Assembly: GCF_000276665.1 (NCBI RefSeq)
Contig: NW_004955405.1
Location: 8,892,661-8,956,660, forward strand
Direction of reading: 5' to 3'
From: Chinchilla lanigera
Lineage: Eukaryota > Chordata > Mammalia > Rodentia > Chinchillidae
DNA length: 64,000 nt
Part shown: one piece after another, positions 22,381 to 34,252 of the stretch
Layout of the letters: each line of letters starts with the position of its first letter
Position numbering within the stretch: the stretch's first letter is position 1
The notes under the pieces: model-generated
Databases searched by the model: none
The model's input: only the letters and a program-made list of their open reading frames with translations
Told to the model about the DNA's origin: nothing
Program-made: the position numbers and the translations under genes

Positions 22381-23976
22381 TAAATAAATTTTAAACACAT
22401 ATTCTTTGATCACCTCTTTATATGATACCAATTTTGTAACACAGCTTCCTATAGAAAGAAAAGAAAATGAATTGTCTTCCTCTGGCATGATTGGTCAACA
22501 TTTGTGTTTTGTTACTGATAGTGATGCATAAAACATGTAACCTCATATACAGCTGTACTTACTGCACCAGAAACATGGGCATCCTAATAAAATCACTTTA
22601 GGTGGTAGTCATAAAATAGCACCTAAAAATGTATTTTGGGCTTATAATTGTATATAATTTATTACCAAATATATTCCTGATAGAGAATTTCTATCTTGAT
22701 GAGACACTGATGAGAACCAAATTCTTTGCTTACAATTTTACCTATCTGATCTTTGGAGGAATTTTCCACGGAACTGCTTCTTGTTCTGAACAAACCTCCT
22801 ACAAACCTCTCCCACTGCTATAGTTTGCAGGACACTCGTACTGATACAGCCTCTCCTCCTAGTCCTTCAGCATGATGTCTGGTAATTTGGCACAAGAGCA
22901 GGGGTGTCTAGAATCCATTTTTATCCTGGTCAGCCAGTGACTCTTATAAATACATCCACTAAACCAAAACCTAACATACCCCAAATTCTTTCCCTTAACC
23001 ACATCCCAAAACGCTCATGTCCTCAGTAATACCACCAGACTGCAGTGTTATAGATGGGAACTCAAAGTGGAAAGACACAATGGTCTTAACCAGTTGCAAT
23101 TAATTTTACTTTTTTAATTTAAAAAAAAACTATGTGACTCTGCCCTGGGGCCTTGGAAGGAGCGTGTGCATGAGACAACACCACCACGAGAGGGGCCTGA
23201 AGCTTGAGTTTCATTCACTCCCTGGGAAAACTGTTTTTCGCAAAGCTAAATGCATGATTGAAACCTTCATTATAGGTATGTTATTTTTGATCAGTTAGTC
23301 TTTAGCAGTAGGGAATAAAGTTTAGACAATTCTACTGGGGCAAGGTAGGCTGGGTCAGGCAAGACAGAGAGAGAATAAAAAAGAGAGGAATGGTTAAAAG
23401 AGCTGGACAGTGATAGTATCTATGGAAATAATAAGCTCTGAATGTAAAACAGAAGAATTTTTCATTTCTACTTCTAATATAAAGAATAGCAGGTGATCTT
23501 CAGACAAGATAATATTAGCTTGATGTATACAACTGAGTCAGAAAATTGGGTTTTGTTTTATTCTAAAAGGTTGATTAATCTGAGTTTTTACTTTGCACCT
23601 TATTTTCATGTGGGACTCAGACAAAATTGTTTTACTTAATGTGTTTGTGAATGGAAAATGCACACAGTTTGTTAGCAGTAGCAATAATAAGTTGGAATGT
23701 GCCAAAGTTTTGTATTTGTTGTAGTGATATTAGTTTGTCAGCTCTACCATTTGCTCTTGTAGTGCTTATTCCAACCAAAGCCATCTGTTAAGGTAAGATT
23801 AGTACTTGACTATAGTGTAGAGATCTTTTTAATAAAAGGGTGCTTTCTGGATTAGTAATTAAATCAGACTGTAGATTTTAGAGAAAAGGCAAAGAATCAT
23901 CTCTAGGACATTAGCATTCATTCATTTCTTAGTACAAAAACAAAGAAACAACTTCACAGATCAGGACAAGTAACAA
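22380..23976. other. Unique sequence
   Basis: Nothing recognised apart from short A/T-rich runs. Confidence 0.45.
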
Positions 23977-24262
23977 GGCTTTTTTTTTTTTCCTAGTGTG
24001 GTATTGATGATAGAACCTAGGAATGTTTGATGATAGAACCACTGAGCTATATCCCCAGACCTATTTTTTACTTATTTATTTATTGTTATGGATTTTTCAG
24101 TATTAGGACTTAAACCCAGGGTCTCATTCATGCTAGGCATATTTATTTATTATTTTGAGACAGAGTCTCACTACATCGTCCGGGTCTGCCTGGAACTTGT
24201 GATCTTCCTGCCTCAGCCTCCTGAATGGCTGGGATTACAGATGTGGGCCACTGTACCCAGCA
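23977..24262 (-). mobile_element. ID fragment followed by B4-like (ID+B1) SINE, antisense
   Basis: An ID-like unit (23978-24062) ends in 'actgagctatatccccag'. It contains a local duplication of TGATGATAGAACC that disturbs its B-box. A second partial ID (24088-24140) then joins a B1 unit (24150-24260: 'gagacagagtctcactac', 'cctgcctcagcctcctgaat', 'gctgggattacagatgtg'). Both are in reverse orientation. Confidence 0.75.
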
Positions 24263-24399
24263 ACAGGGATTTGGCTTTGGTATAAAGGCTAGAAAAGACT
24301 TAGCTATTTCTTCCTAACCAAAAAGTATCCTAGTCCTAGTATAACCAGAGTGACAAAGAAGAAGGATGTGCTAACAAAAGGGACCCAAGTTGTTAGTGC

Positions 24400-24885
24400 A
24401 TCAGTTTTCCTTGCCATTGTAATAAATTACCACAAATGTAGTGACTGCAAACAACCCAACTATATTATGTAACATTTCTGTATGTTAAAATGTGACAAGG
24501 TAAAAAGTTATTAGTGGGTCAACACTGAGCTGCTGGCAGGGCTGGATTGCTCTCTGGAAGAGTTCATTCCCTCGTCTTCTGCAGCTTCTAGAAGATGCCC
24601 ATGCTTCTGGGTTTGTGGTACCTTTTCTCCATCTTCAAGGTCAGCAGTGTAGCATCTTTCTGACCTCCCTCTATCGTCACATTGCTTTAACTCCCACCAG
24701 GAAAGATTCTGTATTTGGAGAGCTCTTGTGAGCAGATTGGGCCATCTGGGGAATCCAGGAGACTCTTTTCATCACACAGTTAATTTAATCAGACTTGCAA
24801 AGTCCCTTCTGCCATGTAAGGTCACATGTTCTTGGGAATAGAATGTGAGCATCTTTGAGGCTTATTACTGCCGATTACATTTTCC
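24400..24885 (-). mobile_element. MaLR (MLT1-like) LTR, antisense
   Basis: In reverse it shows the known end-to-end pattern: 'attaccacaaatgtagtgac', 'cagcttctagaagatgccc', 'tctccatcttcaaggtcagc', 'gcaaagtcccttctgcca' and 'gagcatctttgaggc'. This is close to a full-length LTR. No internal region adjoins it. Confidence 0.7.
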
Positions 24886-25640
24886 TAGTCTAGAAGATAG
24901 ACTCCTAGGCTCAGTAATTATGATGTATTAACTAACGGTCAACTTGAAACACCCAGGTGAACTGAATCAGTGTGGTACTGGGTGTGGAAGGCCCACCTGA
25001 GGATTGTAGCCAACAGCATAAAAGGATAACTGGAGGGGAAGATGGTGTGCTGTTGATTCTCCTGGGGAAGACTGTCATGCTAGCTTTCCTGATATGAACT
25101 CAGCTGCTCTCATCATCAGAGGAACTTGGGTCCTTGCTGTTACTGAGGATGGCTATGATTCTTTTTGGAGGAACTCTGGTCCTTACCTTGAGCATCACTT
25201 TCTGGTTCCAGTGTGCATCTCTCAACCTGCTGGCACAGATCCTTCATCCTGCTGGCACAGTACCTTTGGGCCTTTGGGCCTTTCCATTGCAGATCTATGA
25301 AATAGACTTGCATGAAACATTGTCATGGGCTCTAGGCTTCAGCTAAACTCATGGAGAATGTTTATATGGGCTCCAGCTCTTCAGCTGAGCTTGTGCAGGG
25401 CATTGCCATGGGATCTAGGCCCTCAGGTGGACTTTTTGTGTCTCTAGTATGTGGACAGATCTCTTGTGCTCTTCTGCATTTGACTCTTTGGGTGAATATT
25501 TTAAATTAATGCTACACATTATGTGTCCTGCATTAAATCTTTTCCCTTATAAATCATGACCCCTGTAGTAGCCATTCGAGCTCCCTGTCATCTACTGTAA
25601 AGGGCGTTTGTGGAAGATCCCCATTCCTAATCCTCTAGGA
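24886..25640. other. Unclassified stretch, possible old LTR
   Basis: It starts with 'taactaacggtcaacttgaa' and ends in an A/T-rich, poly(A)-signal-poor region near 25560. It shows small internal duplications (CCTGCTGGCACAG twice within 35 bp; TTTGGGCC repeated). The layout suggests an old LTR, but I cannot name a family and no gene is visible. Confidence 0.3.
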
Positions 25641-25650
25641 GGAGAGAATT

Positions 25651-25731
25651 CTTTTTTGGTACCGAGAATCAAACTCAGGACCTTGTGCTTGCCAAGCAGG
25701 CACTGTGCCACCGAGCTCTATCCCTGGCCCC
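25651..25731 (-). mobile_element. ID-type SINE
   Basis: Reverse orientation: T run, 'aatcaaactcaggacc', 'gcttgccaagcaggcactg', 'ccaccgagctctatccc', 'tggcccc'. The flanks carry an imperfect duplication, aggaggagagaatt against agaaggagagatt. It belongs to the 'CCAGGGATA' head type shared with the copies at 57185 and 58662. Confidence 0.88.
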
Positions 25732-26539
25732 AGAAGGAGAGATTTTTTCCAGTATGTTAGTGTAAGTGTGAGGGCAGTGGGAGTGGCTTTTCTCTTTAAA
25801 TATTAATAACAATAATAAAAAGCTCATCCATGAATTCTCTCATCCTAAAAAGAACCCTAATGTTGTATTTTGTTTGAGTTGAGTGGCTCTCTAGCCTGTA
25901 CAAACAACCAAGAGATAAAATAATACCACTTTGATTATTATTTATCTTGGCTTGATTTAAATGCTGCTTATACAATAAAACAAAAGAGCATCAAAGCATG
26001 TTTCAAAACTCCCAGGCAGGCCATTTCCCTTCATTGCTACTTTGCCATTTTGTGCTTTCCTGATTTTGCTCAAATGTTTGCAATTTGGTGGGGGCCGTAC
26101 TTTACCAGTCACCCTAGAATTCTTTTCACCTGCCGCTATTATTCAACTTTTGTCTCACAAAGTCCCTTTGAACTTTACATATCAAAGAAAAAATCTCTTT
26201 TTTAGACTAACATCTAAAGCAACTCAGTATACACAGAAAGATGTCACAGCTGCCACTAACAGAGAGACCCAACTGAGATCTTCTGCCAGACTGTCCCTAT
26301 TTCCTGACGATCCTTGATTTTAGAGAATTTTTTTATAAAGATGTTGCCTCTACTAAGTAATCCTTTTCTTTTGTGCTTTGTTGTTAAAACTATTTATAAT
26401 CAAGATGCTTAACCTCTACCCTGTTCTTTCTTGGAATTCTGTCCCACAAACAATCAGTGCTTTGAATGTTACAATAATGAGTCAATAGATGAATGAATTA
26501 GAGACAATGTTGTATAGTAGATAAGATCAATTTCTATCA
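25732..26539. other. Unique sequence
   Basis: No repeat or exon recognised. A 91-codon plus-strand open frame at 26042-26317 shows no known motif. Confidence 0.4.
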
Positions 26540-26740
26540 AGCCAGGACTCCCTTGACAACATCTCTGTGGCCTTGGGTACATCAGTTATCTTCCCTGGGC
26601 CTCACTTCCACATCAGAGGATGTGGATAATGATTCCTACTTTGTAAGTTTATTGTAAGAATTTGAGGTAATATATGTAAAACCTCTGAAGCACAGAAGGC
26701 AGTAAATCTCTTTCTCAGTAGGAATCATTAACCAGCATTT
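26540..26740 (+). mobile_element. MIR SINE
   Basis: The classic MIR sequence order is visible: 'tgtggccttgggtacatcag', 'tccctgggcctcacttcc', 'tcagaggatgtggataatga' and 'taagtttattgtaagaattt'. It is one of the better-preserved MIRs in the window. Confidence 0.75.
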
Positions 26741-27734
26741 TGCTCTTTGGGGATTACATAGCTAACCCTCAATAATCCACATGTAAGTTACTCTCTTTGC
26801 GAATTAGCTCCAGCACAGTTTTGAAAGTAAGCAGATTTTCTCATGAACTCCTTGCTTATTCCTGGCTGACTTCCCACTACCAATCTTGTGTATGTCTATA
26901 AATGCCAACAATTTAATATTAAGCTATGCATTAAATTAGTAGAAAGGTATATCTGTGGCTACAAATGAGACACATTAAAAAACCAAACACTTTGACATTT
27001 GGATTTGTAACTTGCTGTTACTTGCCAAGTTGTTGAATTAGCCAGATATAAACATTTAAATTTTATTGTATTAAATAGGGAAACAGAATAGTCTGGCCAA
27101 CAATGGTGGAGTTTTATAAATCTTATTTTTTTTAACTTACAACTCTCAGACCATGTCTACATATAAACATTAATATTAATTTTCACCCAAAAGTTTTTTA
27201 ATGTGTAAGGTATTTGCTGTCCCTGGCTCAGTTAGGATCACATCTCACCCTCAGTACCTTTCCTGAGCCCTGGGAGAGGAACACTAATGGAGTTGTGGCT
27301 AACGAGTGATCAGCCACCCCACACTACAGAATCCTGTAGGTTAGTGAAGTGGCAAGGTTAAACCTGTGTGCAGAACAGCAAAATTGTAAATACATGGGGT
27401 AGTCTGAAAAAAGTGGTAGAACTCTGAAAGTGAGGGGCTTGGGTTACAGCACAGAAGGGTAAAGCATCACAAATCAAACGGTTTTAAATATATGAGGTTA
27501 CTAAATTAAAGATAGTAAACATTACCAAAGGCTACTGGGTACAGATTTAAAAAGAAGAAAGTATTAATTATTCCTGGTGTTTATTGAGGAAGAAGGAAAA
27601 AACAGAAGGAAATAAAAGCCAAAAGTCAAAGAAGCTTTCCTGGGAAGAGCTGGGCTCATAGCAAGTGCCTGCCCAAGCTGGCTGATTCCATTACCCATTT
27701 AGGAAGAGGACAATGCCTGTCATATGGTTTTCTT
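26740..27734. other. Unique sequence
   Basis: Nothing recognised. Confidence 0.45.
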
Positions 27735-28260
27735 CTTCTTTAAAAAATAATTTCCTCGACATAAGGCTCATGTACCATAGAATTTACCCATTTAAAGTGT
27801 ACAATTCAGGGGATTTTAGTAAAATAGTTTTAATGAGTTTTCCATTACTATCATGAAACACCTGTGGAAATAAATTTATAAATGAAAAAGGTTTGTTTTG
27901 GCTAATGGCTCTGGAGCTTCCCACCCTTGTGTCCCCATTCTCTTGCCTTCTGGTAAGGGTACTACATCATGATAAGACTTTGTGTTGGAGCAAAACCACT
28001 AACATGATGAGCCAGAGAGCAAAATGAAAGACTGGATGGGCCAGAGTCCCCAAAACCCCTTCAGGAGCATTCCCCCAAATGACCCAAGGATCTGCTGCAC
28101 AGCTCCGCCTCCCAGAGGCCCCACTGCTGTGCAGCAGACCACCCTGCAGACCAAGTCCTCAGACATTTGACAACCTTCCAGGTTCTTTTCCAAAGTGGTT
28201 GCATCATATTTATCCTACCAGTGTGTCTGAGGTCCCTTCCTGCCTCACCTGTTATATTCT
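27735..28260 (-). mobile_element. Old L1M fragment split by a MaLR LTR, antisense
   Basis: An L1M 3' region in reverse is seen at 27735-27835 ('accatagaatttacccattt', 'agtgtacaattcagggg'). It resumes at about 28165-28260 ('ttttccaaagtggttgcat', 'tttatcctaccagtgtgtc'). Between them a reversed MaLR LTR is recognisable from 'ggtttgttttggctaatggc', 'aaatgacccaaggatctg' and 'gctccgcctcc'. The LTR therefore inserted into an existing L1 relic. Exact LTR ends and its target duplication could not be fixed. Confidence 0.6.
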
Positions 28261-28639
28261 TTCATCTTTTGGCTTTACCCAGATATCTTCATGTGGCAAA
28301 GAAAGTGATATGAAGATACATGAGTTACAGTTTTGGCAAAAAACCCATTTAAGAAATGATTACTTTCTGATTTATGATATTACTATAAATGGGAGCTGAT
28401 TTTCTTTACCAGGAGGTACTAGGATAATTTGACTGGTGAAAAATCCAATGCTGAGTGTGAAATATGTAAAAAATATTTCCTATGTTACCACTTAGATAGT
28501 AAACAGCCTAAGTTCTCTCTGTACCCACCACCATGATCTGGCAAGACTGACTCAGATTTTGGTCTCTGGATGCTTTCTCCAAATCACAAGTGTGGGACAG
28601 TTCACTTCCGGGTGAGGCTCCCATAGCACCTCTACTTTC
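28260..28639. other. Unique sequence
   Basis: Nothing recognised. Confidence 0.4.
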
Positions 28640-28815
28640 TGTCACCAAATGTGCATCGGAATTTTCTTATTGTTACTAAACTGATAACACCTGCCTTGTC
28701 CTCTAGTCTGTAAGAGGCTAGAGTGGAGTGACCTTGATTGTCATCTATCCCTCAGTAGTTCAGGCATCTGGCACATGTATACTTTGTAAGTATTTGTTTA
28801 ATGAAGGAGCAGGGA
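28640..28815 (+). mobile_element. L2 LINE 3' end
   Basis: 'gtctgtaagaggctagagtg' is followed by 'ggcatctggcacatgtatac' and 'gtatttgtttaatgaagg', the L2/MIR-type terminal pattern. It is short and diverged. Confidence 0.5.
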
Positions 28816-29799
28816 AGGTTTTCCACTAAAATTTTTTGTGTTGTTGGTTTTTTTTTTTCCTACTGAGCTTTTCTTTGAGTGCATAAATTAAGCTCCACCA
28901 AGCCGTTTGCTTGTGTATGAAGAGCTCATGCTGCACCTAAGCATTTTGACGTATCCCATGTTATTTTACCAACATGTCCCTTCCTGAGCTAGCAGACACT
29001 AAGGTGTGCTCAATGCATGTTTGAAAACAATTCTCATCTCCCCTAACAGGAGGCGAACGTATAGCTAAGACAGCTCTTCTGACATTTGGGAAGCTCTGAT
29101 TCTGTCGGTCATTTTCTGTTCTTTACCATGGCTTTTCAAAGGAAAAGACTGCTTTCCTGTGTGTGAGCACACTGTCTCCTATCCAATAATGTTCCATTGT
29201 CTTTCTGTTCCATTAGTGTGCAGGAAACCACCTGTCCAATCAAGATCAGCGTTGTGGATGTCAATGTGTCTCCTTTCATATAGATGTGCAGCTGTCAGGC
29301 CAGGGATCAAAGCCTTGCCTTTAATGAAAACAAGTCATTTTTATCAATATGACTGTAGAATTCATATGAATACAAACATCTGGATCAAATGATTGACATT
29401 TATACCTCTCACACTTCCACTATTTTAATGGTGACTTGGTTCTCACCTTTTCTCAAATATTCTGACCTCTGCCCCTGTCCACTCTAATCCTACTTCTTGT
29501 GTACTGCAGTTCCTATATTAGAAATTTTACAGTGGGCTCCATGGGTCATATCTGAGAGATGTTTTTTTTATTAATAGCATATACAATGTTTTGGGGATTA
29601 GGAGTCAGTATTTAACAATTTGGATTGATTTCTAACTTTTCTTGAAAAGTCAGGCACTAGCCACTCTGAACATATTCCCAAAGGTAAGTATCATGGTGTA
29701 GGCCCTAAGATGATACACAGGGATCCCTACTTTCTAGGATATATGTCAAATCTTCCCCTGACTGTGGGCTTGATCTAGTGGTTCATGTCTAACACATGA
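28815..29799. other. Unique sequence
   Basis: No repeat or exon recognised. A 77-codon plus-strand open frame at 29159-29392 is cysteine-rich by chance only, as far as I can see. Confidence 0.4.
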
Positions 29800-30010
29800 G
29801 TGACCTTGGAAACCAGTTCTCTTCTTGTTGACCCTTAACCTGGAACCCCAGGCACTGGGTTATAGTCTTATGAGAAGCTGTGGACCAAAAGACCCAATTA
29901 AACCATGATTGGATTCCTGGCCCAAAGAAACTGAGCAGATGCACATTTGTTGTTTAAGTCAGTAATTTTTGAGGTAATTTACCCAATAGTAAATAACCAA
30001 TACAGTAACC
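29800..30010 (+). mobile_element. MaLR (MLT1-like) LTR 3' half
   Basis: 'ctggaaccccaggcactggg', 'gttgtttaagtcagtaattt' and a terminal 'aataaccaatacag' follow the 3' end of MLT1-type LTRs. Confidence 0.55.
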
Positions 30011-30651
30011 ACCACGCTCCCTACCATATACTGTGGAATCCTTCACCATCTGTTTAATTGCCCAGGAGGACCTAGAATCAGCCCCCGCCAACCAGTTGTG
30101 AGCCCTCTGAGGTGTGCCTCTGGTTTGCATTCTTCCTTCCCCTACCCCTTATTAGGGCTCAGTCCCTCATTTTCTCATGCGTGGACTTTGACATCAGACT
30201 CCTAATTCTTCTCTCTGTTTCTTGTGTCGCTTGTCTCCAATTCGTCTCTTCATACTGCTGTTGCAGAACTCTTTCTAAACTCTCTACTCTTAGCCTGTCT
30301 TCCAGAGTCTTCCAAGATAACCTCTAAGTTCATCTCCCCCGCCTCACACTTGCATCTCCCAGCTGCATGTCTCCCCACCTCAGCCTGCCTCAGGCATCTG
30401 AAGGTCCTTCCTAATGCTCAATGCCCCATGCTATGTCATGCCTGTGGGCCTAGGCCCACATTCGTTCTTGGGCCTACATGAGTGCCTTCCTTGCTTGATG
30501 ATGACCACCTCATCTTTCCGGCATCACTTCCTGTGTGATCCATTGTGAAATTACATCCAGCTCCATCAGCCAGTGCTTTGTAGGTACCTCACGGCCTTCA
30601 GTACACATTGTTCTCTTACATAGATCACTCAGGTGCACTTGCTTCCTTACC
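30010..30651 (+). other. CT-rich stretch, possible L2 internal piece
   Basis: The pyrimidine-rich sequence resembles L2 internal/3' consensus in places ('cctcaggcatctgaagg', 'aggcccacattcg') but is too eroded to assign. Open frames at 30112-30481 are the result of low stop density. Confidence 0.35.
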
Positions 30652-31061
30652 TGTTGTAATGGTTTGTGTCTTAATGTCTCTCTAAAGCTTCATACAATCA
30701 TAGGTGGGGCTTTCTTAGATGGGGTTGAATCTAGAGTGTGTGATTGATTCATGGTGCAATGCTGGGATTAAGGGTGGGTGATTGCTGGATCCATCCACTG
30801 ATTGGTTTGGCACCACCCTAATCCTGGTAGGCTGGACACAATGTAAGGGACAGAAAGAGGGTGGTCTCCTCCTTGTTGCTTTGCTGCAGTCTGCCTGCCA
30901 CGAATTATTTCTCCTTTGTGATGCCCCTCTGCCATACCACCCTGCCTTAGAGCCAATGAGTTATGGACTGAAACCTCTACAAACTGTGAGCTAAATAAAT
31001 ATTTCCCCTTTAACTTAGGGTATTAGATTTTGTCTCAACAATGAAAAAAGTAACTGAGACA
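30652..31061 (+). mobile_element. MaLR solo LTR
   Basis: It starts 'tgttgtaatggtttgtgtc', has the middle 'tggactgaaacctctacaaa' and 'gagctaaataaatatttccc' with an AATAAA poly(A) signal, and ends 'aaaaaagtaactgagac'. At about 410 bp it is the usual length for rodent MaLR LTRs. No internal region adjoins it, so it is a solo LTR. Confidence 0.8.
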
Positions 31062-31900
31062 CCTATCATTCTTCTCTTGCCAAGCAATGAGCTTCTAGAG
31101 CGCAAGATGGTAATATGTGCCAATATTTATCACAGTGCCTAGCACAGAGAGGGTACTCAATTCATGATAATGTTTCTACAAAGCAAAATATGATTCCAGT
31201 GTTTCCCCTTCAGGTTGCCGCTTGACAGCTGTGCTACCTAGCACAAGAGCCCCTCAATTCTCCCTCTTTTATTCATCCCTTATGCGGCAGTTTAAATGTC
31301 TCCTTTAGAGACCACACCCCGATCTTCTAGACTACAAGGACAGAGCTTACGGTAGACCCCACACCACCGTAGTCAGTGCATGGCATTCAGTGCTATGGCT
31401 ATACATTCAGTCATTTCATCTTTGCAACTCTCCAAGCAGACTCATTCCTAGTTTACGGATGAGGAATTTGAGCATTTGTACCTGGGCAGATCTTCACAGT
31501 TCTTCTGGAACGCTTGCAGTGAGGACTGGAGATCACAGAGGGGTGGCCCACGAGGGCTCTGTGTTCCTGAGACCCAGAACAGCCCATCATGACTCAGATT
31601 GGCTGCTACATAAGTATTTGTTGAATGACTGTACAAGCGAGGACACAGACTTAGTGAGCTCGGGGTACCTGCCCATCCTCACACATAGGTGATCAGGAAG
31701 TCAGGACGTCAGGAGCTAAGCTCACCCTCTCCTCATTCTTCCACTCTTTCACCACATACTTTCCCATCCCAGAAAACCACTCCTATTTTAGTGTCCCAAG
31801 ATCTCAGGGGAGAAGACCATGTTATCTAGGACCCAAAACGTAGCTCTTAAAAGTTGTACCTGTGTGGCTTGGGCTGCTGTAGATGCCAGAGTTTTTGAAA
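31062..31900. other. Old L2/MIR debris
   Basis: An L2-like block is visible at about 31250-31450 ('tttaaatgtctcctttagag', 'tctagactacaaggacagag'). A MIR-like trace overlaps its end at about 31395-31485 ('cctagtttacggatgagg'), and a short terminal L2/MIR trace lies at 31125-31170. No gene was recognised. Confidence 0.45.
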
Positions 31901-32744
31901 CTGAAATTTTAAAGCAGATGGCAGCTATGGGGGAATGGAAACCATACTTTGAGTGTAGGTGACCCCATCCTCCATGAATCCTCGGTCCTCTCTTTGGCTT
32001 TTATTGTTACTGTTTGAAAAAAGTTGGAAAGGCTCTCCACATTGTCTCTGTTCCTGAAAGTTCATGTCACCCGGCTCTCTTCTTTTCCTGAACATTTGTG
32101 AGCCACTGATGTACCCTGCTAACTGCATTGTTTTCAGGCCAGATTAAAAGACACGTGGCCCTGTAGTAGCAGTGAGTTGGGGCCGGGTGCTGCATTCTGA
32201 GAGCCAGAAGAGCCACTGAAGTATGAAATGACACACCTACAAATAGGGGCCTCGCTGCAGCCTATAAAAACCTGGACTCATTACTTATGTGGGTTACCTA
32301 TGCTTTCATTAAAACCCTTGGAGAGAAATTTCTGTTATTTGTAAAGACATTTAGCTCCCAAGATACTTACGATTACGTAGGAAAAAGACAAACTATTCTT
32401 ACAGATAGAATAGGTGCTGTCAGGGGTGGGTTCAGCTACCCACTTCCCCGCAAACTGGTGATGGGTTTGTGAGGAATGGATGTGGACACTCTGTTAACAT
32501 CTAATGATTTGGGTATCCCCAGTGCTCAGTTTACAGATCAGCAAGTTGGTAAGTTCAGAAAACATGTGCTTATGTGAAAGACTGGTACAGCCCATCTCAC
32601 ATGTTAGTGAAAGAGCCAGCAGGGCATTAGATGGCATATTTTGAGGCTTATACTAAAAGCACCTGGTTTTCATAAAGTCAGATTTGCTACTGCAGCTCAC
32701 CAGAAAGGCGATAAGAGGTAGGAAAAATCCAATGTGGCCTAGAT
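31900..32744. other. Unique sequence
   Basis: No repeat or exon could be supported. A TATAAAAA word at about 32264-32272 lies in otherwise ordinary sequence and is probably chance. Confidence 0.4.
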
Positions 32745-32935
32745 CAAAGCGGCAATGCTGTACCCTGAACTGGAAACTGCATAGGCTTTCATTTCAGCTC
32801 TGCCATTGTTTGCTATGGGTCCTTCAGCAAACCACTTACCCTCTCTGGGCCTCGTTTTTCCCATCTCTAAAGTAAATGTAATGATATCCACTTCACAGGG
32901 TTGTGGAAAGTGTCAGGTACAAGGATGTGAGTGCA
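32745..32935 (+). mobile_element. MIR SINE
   Basis: MIR core and tail are clear: 'atttcagctctgccattgtt', 'aaaccacttaccctctctgg', 'gcctcgtttttcccatctc', 'taatgatatccacttcacag' and 'ggttgtggaaag'. Confidence 0.78.
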
Positions 32936-32992
32936 AGCCCACTATGAGCTAATTCTACTTCTGACTCTGAGAAGTCTTAAATATTCAACCTT

Positions 32993-33130
32993 CACCAGGC
33001 CTGGTGGTGCTCACGTAATCCCAGCACTCAGGAGGCTGAGGCAAGAGGACACTGAGTTCGAGGCCAGCCTGAGATACATGTGAGTTGAAGGCCAGCCTGT
33101 ACTACATAGCAAGACCCTGTCTTAAAACAA
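32993..33130 (+). mobile_element. B1 SINE with internal duplication
   Basis: 'gtaatcccagcactcaggag', 'gctgaggcaagaggacac', then 'gaggccagcctgagatacat' and again 'gaaggccagcctgtactaca' before 'gcaagaccctgtctt'. The repeated GGCCAGCCTG unit marks the internal tandem duplication typical of rodent B1 monomers. Confidence 0.85.
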
Positions 33131-33565
33131 CAATACCCAACTTTTGTAGTCATGTGACACTAAGCATTTCATTTCAAGTGAATTCCAGAGAGACACAGGC
33201 TGAGGTTTTGGCCAGATGGTGGACAAGTTCTTCTGGGCTCCAACATGATGGCTCCAAATGTAGCTGCTGTGATTGGTGAGTTAAGGTCACACTAGACTGG
33301 AATCACTCTGTCCAAGGGATGCAAGTAGGTCTAGTAAGTGAGCAGCAGGAGTTCTGCCACAAATAACAGTGTTAGAACCCAAATTTTACTTTAACTGTGA
33401 AAACTGTTTACTTCTAATTTTTGCAGGAAAATATTTACCAAATGCATCACTTATTCTGCCATACTTTATATCAGTTTCTTTCTGATAAATGTAATACATA
33501 TTTTATAACTTTTAGGAAATAAAAAGAATATTAAAAATAAAGATTCATCCCAATCTCTCCACTTA
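33131..33565. other. Unique sequence
   Basis: Nothing recognised beyond the left copy of the target duplication of the next SINE at 33549-33565. Confidence 0.4.
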
Positions 33566-33652
33566 TTGGTATACTTTTTTTGAGTACCAACAATCAAACT
33601 CCAGACTTTGCACTTGCCAGGCAGAAGCTGTGTAGCTGAGCTATATCCCTAG
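33566..33652 (-). mobile_element. ID-type SINE, diverged
   Basis: Reverse orientation: T run, 'caatcaaactccagac', 'cacttgccaggcagaagctg', 'gagctatatccctagcc'. A perfect 17-bp duplication, CCCAATCTCTCCACTTA, is at 33549-33565 and 33653-33669. The body is more diverged than the other ID copies despite the clean duplication. Confidence 0.9.
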
Positions 33653-33789
33653 CCCAATCTCTCCACTTAGAGATTAACCAAATTAACAGTTTTATACATC
33701 CACTCCAGCATTTTATTTCACAGTTGAGGGTATATTACACCATTGTTTCTTAGTTTCAGTTTTCCTGGAACAAATTCAGAGACAAAGAT

Positions 33790-34120
33790 TTACGAGAACA
33801 AGACATTTGTTTTTATTGACACAAAAATATACACATTTATGGGGCATAGTGAAATGTATGGATCAGTATATACACAGCATAATGATTAAATTATGATAGT
33901 TAGCCTATGAATCCCTTCAAACCATTTCTTATCATTTCTTTGTGGTGAGAGCAGAAGTCTTACCATTTCCAAAAACATGGATGAACCTAGAAGAAATTGT
34001 GTCAAGGGAAAGAAGCCCGAAGCCAGATGCAGGATGAACACTGCCTGATTTACTCCTGTATTGATTTCATAGAAATAGAAAGAAAAATATTTGGTTACTT
34101 CTGTGGAAAGTTTGGGTGGA
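33790..34120. mobile_element. Two L1 fragments, opposite orientations
   Basis: 33790-33965 matches an L1 3' region in reverse ('tttatggggcatagtgaaat', 'tgattaaattatgatagtt', 'tttctttgtggtgagagc'). 33968-34120 matches an L1 3' region in forward orientation ('aacatggatgaacctagaag', 'aagaagcccgaagccagatg'). The junction near 33966 may be an inversion produced by twin priming, or two separate insertions. Confidence 0.6.
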
Positions 34121-34159
34121 TGAAGAGAGGTTGCTCAATGAACATTACATTTATTTATT

Positions 34160-34252
34160 TACTTCTTTAGCTAATTGCTGTGGCTCTGGAGCTCAGACCA
34201 AAGCCTTGTACATGCTAGGTGATGCTTTACCATGGAGCTGCTTCCCCAGAAC
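34160..34252 (-). mobile_element. Degraded ID/B4-type SINE
   Basis: 'ctggagctcagaccaaagcc', 'ttgtacatgctaggtgatgc' and 'ttaccatggagctgcttccc' follow the reversed ID-like tRNA body, heavily mutated. A TTTA-rich tract precedes it. Confidence 0.5.

Noticed and set aside
32264..32272. TATA-like word near 32264 as a promoter
   Set aside because: Isolated match with no CpG enrichment or LTR context.
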